Source of the DNA: Bacillus sp. REN10
GTDB taxonomy: Bacteria > Bacillota > Bacilli > Bacillales > Domibacillaceae
Assembly (NCBI RefSeq): GCF_016820555.1
Contig: NZ_JADHDW010000009.1
Coordinates: 62,001-126,000 of the forward strand
Reading direction: 5' to 3'
Length of the DNA: 64,000 bases
In this document: positions 58,509 through 64,000 of the stretch, in pieces
Numbering within the stretch: position 1 is the stretch's first letter
Layout: each line of letters opens with the position of its first letter
The notes under the pieces: generated by a model
What the model saw: only the letters and a program-made list of their open reading frames with translations
Database searches by the model: none
Told to the model about the DNA's origin: nothing
Position numbers and translations under genes: made by a program

Positions 58509-60020
58509 ATGGCAGAACAAAAAAATGTACGCTTTGTCCTAGCAGGATTACTTTTAGCGATCTTAATGTCTGCAATGGATAATACCATTGTGGCAACAGC
58601 GTTAGGTTCTATCTTAGCCGATTTAGGAGGCGTAGAAAGCTACGTTTGGATCACATCCGCTTATGCCGTCGCTGTCCTTGCCGGGATGCCGATTTTCGGG
58701 AAATTATCTGATATGTATGGACGAAAGCGGTTCTTTTTATTTGGCTTAATTGTCTTTTTAATTGGCTCAGCTCTTTGCGGCATTGCCCAATCCATTCCGC
58801 AATTGGCAATGTATCGGGCTATACAAGGAATTGGCGGAGGAGCTTTGTTGCCGATTGCCTTTACGATTGTACTAGACATTTTCCCTCCTGAGCAACGTGG
58901 AAAAATGACTGGATTAATCGGTGCCGTTTTTGGCGCTTCTAGCGTAATTGGTCCACTACTTGGGGCATGGATTACCGATTCCATTAGTTGGCATTGGGTA
59001 TTCTACGTCAATATTCCTATTGGGATTGTATCGTTATTTTTTATTATCAAGTTTTATAAAGAATCGACTAATCATATAAAGCAATCGATTGATTGGCTCG
59101 GAGCGATTACGCTTGTCACTTCCGTTGTCAGTCTCATGTTTGCATTGGAACTTGGCGGCAAAGAATTCGCTTGGGATTCATGGCAAATCATCACGCTGTT
59201 TTCAATTTTTGGCGTTTTTCTACTTCTTTTTTTATGGGCAGAAACAAAAGCGAAGGAACCAATCATCTCCTTTTGGATGTTTAAAAATCGATTATTCGCT
59301 TCCGCACAAGTGCTCGCCTTTTTATATGGAGCGACATTTGTTGCTTTAACTATTTTCATTCCGATTTTCGTTCAAGCAGTGTACGGCGGTTCAGCAACCA
59401 ATGCTGGAATTATTTTAATGCCAATGTTACTCGGGTCTGTTGCAGGATCTGGTGTAGCAGGGGTCACACAAACAAAACTTTCTTACCGCACGATTATGAC
59501 AATGTCAATCATTTCATATGCAGCAGGAATGATTCTAATGGGAACAATCAATCCAGAAACCCCTCGAATCGCTTTGACCTTGTATATGATCTTAGTTGGA
59601 TTTGGAGTCGGTTTCTCATTCTCGCTTCTCCCATCAGCATCCATTCATAAGATTGATTACAAATATCGGGGATCAGCTAATTCCACGAATTCTTTCTTCC
59701 GTTCTTTAGGATTAGCTATTGGAATTACAGTCTTTGGTTCGATTCAAACAAAGTTGTTCACAAGCGGAATAAAAGAAGGATTCACTTCTATGGGCGGACC
59801 GGCTGGCGGCCATGTGCCTTCAAGCGATAATTTGCAAAGTATCTTTCAGCCTGAACAGCGAGCGATGATTCCGAAAGAGGTGTTGGATGTGATTGTAGAG
59901 GCGATGTCTCACTCCATTTCCACCACTTTTCTCTGGGCGCTCATCCCCATTGGGATTTCAGCTATAGCGGTGTTCGCAATGGGAAATGAACGGTTAAACG
60001 TGCCTAAAAAACAAAATTAA
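58509..60020 (+). CDS. MFS multidrug exporter, 14-TM (EmrB/QacA) type
   Basis: A 503-aa membrane protein of the DHA2 drug:proton antiporter family. Signatures: LLLAILMSAMDNTIVATAL in TM1 with the family Asp, GKLSDMYGRKRFFLFG loop, GIGGGALLPIAFTIVLDIFPPEQRG and GASSVIGPLLGAWITD (antiporter motif C). About fourteen hydrophobic segments can be counted. Similar Bacillus proteins are YusP/YhcA. Substrate is unknown. ATG 58509 follows GAAGGAGATAGTACGA; a frame six codons longer contains this site. It is divergent from topB. Confidence 0.93.
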   Translation: MAEQKNVRFVLAGLLLAILMSAMDNTIVATALGSILADLGGVESYVWITSAYAVAVLAGMPIFGKLSDMYGRKRFFLFGLIVFLIGSALCGIAQSIPQLAMYRAIQGIGGGALLPIAFTIVLDIFPPEQRGKMTGLIGAVFGASSVIGPLLGAWITDSISWHWVFYVNIPIGIVSLFFIIKFYKESTNHIKQSIDWLGAITLVTSVVSLMFALELGGKEFAWDSWQIITLFSIFGVFLLLFLWAETKAKEPIISFWMFKNRLFASAQVLAFLYGATFVALTIFIPIFVQAVYGGSATNAGIILMPMLLGSVAGSGVAGVTQTKLSYRTIMTMSIISYAAGMILMGTINPETPRIALTLYMILVGFGVGFSFSLLPSASIHKIDYKYRGSANSTNSFFRSLGLAIGITVFGSIQTKLFTSGIKEGFTSMGGPAGGHVPSSDNLQSIFQPEQRAMIPKEVLDVIVEAMSHSISTTFLWALIPIGISAIAVFAMGNERLNVPKKQN

Positions 60021-60032
60021 TTGACGAACATA

Positions 60033-60077
60033 CAGTCTGGTTTTCAACACCTGTTGTTGAAGACCAGGCTTTTCTTA
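60033..60077 (+). terminator. Terminator of the 14-TM MFS gene
   Basis: A long imperfect stem (AGTCTGGTTTTCAACA paired with TTGTTGAAGACCAGGCT) followed by TTTTCTTATT. Confidence 0.85.
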
Positions 60078-60208
60078 TTCCATGCAAATGTATTCATAAT
60101 GAGATATTTTTTCCATAGGGGAAAGAATAAAGGCAAATAGGAATAAAATAAAGAGTAGTGTTTTATCCACCATTGCCAAGGGAATAAAACATCTAAGGGG
60201 TGCGTACA

Positions 60209-60940
60209 ATGCGAATATTTATTGTCAATGTCATGTTCTTTCTTCTGATGGTCACTGTCAATGCGCTAGCAAATATCCTTCCTTTAAACGGGCAAACAAC
60301 AGGAGAAATTTCTAATCGCTTGTCTGTTTTGTTTACTCCCGCCGGATATGTGTTTGCTATTTGGGGTGTGATTTATCTCCTTGTCGGGATTTGGATATTA
60401 AGACAGTTGCCAAAAAGCAGAAGAGATTTACCGCTCTATAAACTGACTCATCTTCCATTCGTCTTCAGCTGTCTGCTGAACAGTGCATGGATCGTGCTGT
60501 GGCATTATGAATTTTTTGCTTGGACTGTTATTGTGATGATTGCCTTATTGCTGACGCTAATTTCCTTATACACAAAAATTGAACAAACACCGTATTCACT
60601 GATGGATCGCCTCCCCTTCTCTATTTATTTAGGCTGGGTAAGTGTTGCTACGATCGCGAACATTAGCTACGCTCTTAAGTTTTATCAATGGAATGGCTTG
60701 GGGCTTTCAGATATAGCTTGGACAATCATTATGCTGTTTGTGGCGACCATTTTGGCAATAGCTTTTCAGGCAAAACATCATGACCTTGCTTATCCGCTTG
60801 TTTTCGTTTGGGCCTTTATCGGTATTGCGGTTAAATCTAAGGATACTTCTCAAGTTGTCGCCTTCACTGCGCTCATTTTAGCGATTTTCCTTTTCATTCG
60901 AATAGTCATTCAGCTTCCTCGCAATCATTTCCAAAAATAG
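60209..60940 (+). CDS. TspO/MBR-like (tryptophan-rich sensory protein family) membrane protein
   Basis: A 243-aa membrane protein with six to seven hydrophobic segments, longer than classic five-helix TspO. The N-terminal part NALANILPLNGQTTGEISNR then FTPAGYVFAIWGVIYLL matches the TspO/MBR family pattern with its Trp and Pro residues; SAWIVLWHYEFFAW and NISYAL follow. Classic members bind porphyrins and steroids; the role of the long form in Bacilli is unknown. ATG 60209 follows AAGGGG at eight bases. The next gene starts 37 bases later, so they may form an operon. Confidence 0.85.
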   Translation: MRIFIVNVMFFLLMVTVNALANILPLNGQTTGEISNRLSVLFTPAGYVFAIWGVIYLLVGIWILRQLPKSRRDLPLYKLTHLPFVFSCLLNSAWIVLWHYEFFAWTVIVMIALLLTLISLYTKIEQTPYSLMDRLPFSIYLGWVSVATIANISYALKFYQWNGLGLSDIAWTIIMLFVATILAIAFQAKHHDLAYPLVFVWAFIGIAVKSKDTSQVVAFTALILAIFLFIRIVIQLPRNHFQK

Positions 60941-60977
60941 TTTTTTCCATTATAGTGGAGACAGAGGAGGTTATATC

Positions 60978-63173
60978 ATGATTATTAATAAACGCGGAGA
61001 TATTCCTTATCTTCTTGGCTTAATTTTTCTTCTAGCAGGCGTCATTTACTTTTTTGCTTCGAATTGGCCAATGCTTGACCGCCCAGTGAAAATTGGATTA
61101 AGTGTAGCTTTAATCTTGGTCAGTTATATTGCTTCTGCCTTGTATAAACGAAGTAGCACATTTAAATATTTAAGCAACTGGTGGCTATTAGCTGCAGCCA
61201 TTGCTTTCGGCATTAGCTTAGCGCTCGTCGGGCAAATGTACAATTCTCACGCCGATTCGTATGTATTATTTTTCATTTGGCTTATTCCTGTTCTGCTATT
61301 AGCCATTTTGACAAAATACGAGCCATTTTATTGGCTTTCCTTACTATTGTTTGAGCTAACCATTTGGCAAAAGCTTTATCCGACAGGCATATGGGTCACT
61401 TATAACGATTGGGAAGAATTTAGTATTTATACAAGTTTAATCGTTTTGCACCTCGGATTATTCGTTTGGTTGAAAAAACTCTCCCGAGAAAAACTAGCTT
61501 TTATTACTTTAATGATTGCTCAATATTGCGCGGTCTTTTTATTAAACAAATACTCGCTATATCATGTATTTTCTGAGTTTCGTTCGACTTCCTTGGCATT
61601 TTTATTATTACATGTTGTTTATACCGTCTTAATCGTATTATTTTGGCGGAAATTTGAGCGAGAGCGAAAGAACCATCCAGTGGAAATGGCTGTTCAGTTG
61701 CTATTCTTTGGATTTTATGTCGTTTATAATGTGTTTTTTATCTTCTTAATTATGTTTGGTGAAGCTTTATTTTATGTCGGTTTTTTATTATTGATTGCCT
61801 TATTTGGATTCAGTATTTATTTTCTGCAAAAGTTAAAGAAAAACGCCCAAGAAACAGATCAAAAATGGGCGCGCTACACGTATCAATTTTTCGTCGGTAT
61901 TCTATCCTTTTTAGGAACGATCGTTGCGCTTGCTTCCTTCAGTTCCTTCATCTTTTTAGCGTTCGGTTTTATGGAAGGAATGAAATATGCCTATTTATTT
62001 CTCGGGATGGTGTGCATCACAGTTGGACTGGTGCTGAAGAAAAAATCATTCATTGTCGTTCGCCTTACCTTGCAAATCACAGGGATCATTTGCTTATTTT
62101 CTTTCGCTTTTATGATGAACGAAACATGGACACTCTGGCTTATAACAATTGCTTTGGCTATTATGACCGCCAGCCTATTTCAAAAGAAAGAAGCTCTGTT
62201 GTATTATTTCGCTTTAAATATTGGGTTAGTCGCTGCCATCCGCATGACGATCAATGATTACGCGCTTTCTCGGGAATTACTTCCAGCGAGCTTACTCGTT
62301 CTTGGCCTGTTAAATGCAGCGATCTTTTTCATAGCCAAAAAAGAGGATTTAGGCTTACTGAGTTATTTGTTATCACTTATTTATTTTCTATATATAACAT
62401 TTAGTGATAATCTCTCGATAATATTTACTGTCATGTACCATCTTGTGTTTATTGTATATCTTACTATTCACTTATTTCATCCAAAAAGTGAATCGCGAGT
62501 GTATCGTTCGTTCACTTGGATGGCTTTATCCGTTTTTCTTATTTGGAAATATTACGAATACGTCTGGGATCTGCTCCATAAATCACTCGCTTTATTTATT
62601 TTGAGCGCGATTTTCTTCCTGATCTTCTTCGTTTGGGGCCAAAAGCATACAGAAAAAGCGCGCAATATTTTAGAATGGAGCCAGAAGCCTGTCCTTGTGA
62701 TCCTTCTGTTACAGTTAGCATTTATTGGTTTTACTTCATGGCAAAAAGAACAGCTTCTTCAAAACGGTCAACTGGTTGCCTTAAAATTAGAGCCGCTCGA
62801 TCCTCGCTCTTTATTACAAGGCGATTACGTGCAGCTGAACTATGAAATGCATACGAAGTTTTTGGATCAACCTGATTCTCTTGAAGGCAAAGTTCATATC
62901 ATTTTAGAAAAATCCGCTGATAACGTTCAGGTAAACGGAAAACAAGTGCCGATTTATAAACCGAAAACCTTTGTTTCTGCTAATCAACCCGCTGTGGTAA
63001 ATGAAGAAAAAGTGATCCTTCAAGGCAAAGCGAGATATGGCACTCTCGATCTCGGAATTGAACACTTCTTCATTCCAGAAAACACCGGACAAAAATGGGA
63101 AAATAAAAACTATGCCCTCGTCCGCGTAGCCGATAATGGGGATGCCATTTTGGAAACATTAGTGAAGAAATAA
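60978..63173 (+). CDS. Large membrane protein, DUF2157 plus C-terminal GDYXXLXY domain
   Basis: A 731-aa protein with about 17 membrane segments. Residues about 1-150 match the DUF2157 pattern (LGLIFLLAGVIYFFASNW, GISLALVGQMYN), the middle is a long run of helices of DUF4401-like character, and residues about 570-731 form an outside domain with the motif LLQGDYVQLNY, the GDYXXLXY signature. In many bacteria these parts are separate adjacent genes; here they are fused. Function is unknown. ATG 60978 follows GAGGAGGTTATATC. A terminator follows ten bases after the stop. Confidence 0.88.
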   Translation: MIINKRGDIPYLLGLIFLLAGVIYFFASNWPMLDRPVKIGLSVALILVSYIASALYKRSSTFKYLSNWWLLAAAIAFGISLALVGQMYNSHADSYVLFFIWLIPVLLLAILTKYEPFYWLSLLLFELTIWQKLYPTGIWVTYNDWEEFSIYTSLIVLHLGLFVWLKKLSREKLAFITLMIAQYCAVFLLNKYSLYHVFSEFRSTSLAFLLLHVVYTVLIVLFWRKFERERKNHPVEMAVQLLFFGFYVVYNVFFIFLIMFGEALFYVGFLLLIALFGFSIYFLQKLKKNAQETDQKWARYTYQFFVGILSFLGTIVALASFSSFIFLAFGFMEGMKYAYLFLGMVCITVGLVLKKKSFIVVRLTLQITGIICLFSFAFMMNETWTLWLITIALAIMTASLFQKKEALLYYFALNIGLVAAIRMTINDYALSRELLPASLLVLGLLNAAIFFIAKKEDLGLLSYLLSLIYFLYITFSDNLSIIFTVMYHLVFIVYLTIHLFHPKSESRVYRSFTWMALSVFLIWKYYEYVWDLLHKSLALFILSAIFFLIFFVWGQKHTEKARNILEWSQKPVLVILLLQLAFIGFTSWQKEQLLQNGQLVALKLEPLDPRSLLQGDYVQLNYEMHTKFLDQPDSLEGKVHIILEKSADNVQVNGKQVPIYKPKTFVSANQPAVVNEEKVILQGKARYGTLDLGIEHFFIPENTGQKWENKNYALVRVADNGDAILETLVKK

Positions 63174-63181
63174 GACAACGG

Positions 63182-63217
63182 TAGACCACTAACAAACAGG
63201 TTAGTGGTCTAGTTTTA
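63182..63217 (+). terminator. Terminator of the DUF2157/GDYXXLXY gene
   Basis: Perfect 12-base stem TAGACCACTAAC/GTTAGTGGTCTA with a six-base loop, followed by GTTTTATT. Confidence 0.93.
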
Positions 63218-63260
63218 TTCTAGACTTTTGGATGCTTCTTTGACCTTACGAGCAATTTCT

Positions 63261-64000
63261 TCAGTATTGCTCTTTCCCATTGATCACTATTTTACTCACT
63301 GAACCATGCACATTAAGCGAGACCTCTTTCCAATCAGGCTGATACCCTCCGTGTAATTCTTCTGTTTCAACATATATCGTTTCATTTTGCTTCCATGCTT
63401 TCACATGTAATTGGAAATAGTCGCCTTCTTGATAAGCAAATGTCTCTCCATCATCATCATACAATGTGTATTCGCATACTTTTTCACTAGGGTAGATGTG
63501 AATACTTATGCTATTGGTCGGCTTAACGGTTTCCGCTTGTGGAAGAATGGTTCCTGCTTTAATAAACAGCGGCAGTTGATCCCATGGGGCCTCGGCTAAA
63601 ATATGCTTCCCTCCTTTAATTAACTGATCTGTCCAATAATCTATCCACTCTCCTTCTGGCAAATAGACAACTCGATGATAGGTCGCAGGCTTTGTGATCG
63701 GAGCAACTAAAACATTCTCTCCAATTAAAAATTGATCAGCTAAATTAAATGTATGTTCATCTTCAGGATATTCCATCACGAGCGGCCGCATCACAGGTAA
63801 ACCGGTAACGTTTGCCTCATGAAATAATGTGTAAAAGTGCGGAAGCCAGCGATAGCGGAGCTGAATATACTTTTTTATGATCGCTTCGGCTTCTTCTCCA
63901 AACGACCAAGGCTCTTGACGAACTGTCCCCAAATTGGAATGGTTGCGAAAATAAGGCATAAAAGCGCCAAGCTGTGTCCAGCGAACGAGTAAATCCGCAT
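63261..64000 (-). CDS. Glycoside hydrolase family 31 (alpha-glucosidase-like), C-terminal part
   Basis: The 3' end of a gene whose start lies beyond 64000; about 246 residues are visible. RWTQLGAFMPYFRNHS, YIQLRYRWLPHFYTLFHEA, GLPVMRPLVMEYPED and DQFLIGENVLVAPI are typical of the GH31 barrel end, followed by the beta-sandwich domains with PEGEWIDYWTDQLIKGG and TLYDDDGETFAYQEG (DUF5110-like). GH31 includes alpha-glucosidases and alpha-xylosidases acting on oligosaccharides; the catalytic aspartates lie outside the window. No signal peptide can be judged. Confidence 0.93.
   Translation of the reverse strand, partial: ADLLVRWTQLGAFMPYFRNHSNLGTVRQEPWSFGEEAEAIIKKYIQLRYRWLPHFYTLFHEANVTGLPVMRPLVMEYPEDEHTFNLADQFLIGENVLVAPITKPATYHRVVYLPEGEWIDYWTDQLIKGGKHILAEAPWDQLPLFIKAGTILPQAETVKPTNSISIHIYPSEKVCEYTLYDDDGETFAYQEGDYFQLHVKAWKQNETIYVETEELHGGYQPDWKEVSLNVHGSVSKIVINGKEQY

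Overview
The window reads as chromosome of a low-GC, Gram-positive, aerobic member of the Bacillaceae. This rests on strong AGGAGG-type ribosome binding sites, Bacillus-type genes (ytiB-like carbonic anhydrase, acsA, queF, ResC-type CcsA, mtnE/mtnU, pabB-pabA-pabC, topB) and Bacillus-style regulation (SAM-I and B12 riboswitches, a BirA operator). The exact genus cannot be fixed from this window.

Layout. 1-8.4 kb: ordinary housekeeping and stress genes (Qnr-like pentapeptide protein, cold-shock protein, queF, thioredoxin-like protein, carbonic anhydrase, acsA, a DUF1311 lipoprotein, a PAS-PAS-GGDEF-EAL enzyme). 8.4-9.0 kb: a gene-poor stretch with two long inverted repeats and a possible gene remnant. 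9.0-19.2 kb: a leftward B12-riboswitch operon for corrinoid uptake and nucleotide-loop assembly (btuF, btuC, btuD-cbiZ fusion, cbiB, cobD, cobU, cobQ, cobS, cobC, a second cobU-like gene, pduO), without corrin-ring genes. 19.3-23.7 kb: bioD-bioA and bioY diverging from one BirA operator, then an MFS gene.

24.0-44.3 kb: the standout region, an AT-rich block of 21 leftward genes that looks like an undescribed biosynthetic gene cluster. In transcription order: two PaaK-like AMP ligases, an amidohydrolase, a third PaaK-like ligase, a 3-dehydroquinate-synthase-II-like enzyme and a DhnA-type aldolase (the GriH/GriI pair type that makes 3-amino-4-hydroxybenzoate), a TPR protein, an ABC-2 exporter pair, an acyl-adenylating enzyme, a second TPR protein, a membrane protein, a hotdog thioesterase, FabD, FabG, ACP, FabZ, a GcvT-family protein, a KS-CLF fusion, a holo-ACP synthase and a chorismate-lyase-family (DUF98) protein. 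No enoyl reductase is present, so the PKS/FAS-like set should leave conjugated double bonds. My reading is that two aryl acids (4-hydroxybenzoate and 3-amino-4-hydroxybenzoate) are made and activated, one probably primes or caps a polyene, and an amide is possibly closed to a benzoxazole by the amidohydrolase. The product is inferred, not seen.

44.7-64 kb: ordinary chromosome again. It holds an RraA-like protein, ResC/CcsA, aspartase, the pab folate operon, an AAC(3)-family protein, a degenerate methyltransferase behind a SAM-I riboswitch, mtnE and mtnU (methionine salvage), metA, topB, a 14-TM-type MFS exporter, a TspO-like membrane protein, a large DUF2157/GDYXXLXY membrane protein, and the 3' part of a GH31 glycosidase running off the right edge. 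No tRNA, rRNA, CRISPR array or intact insertion sequence was seen.
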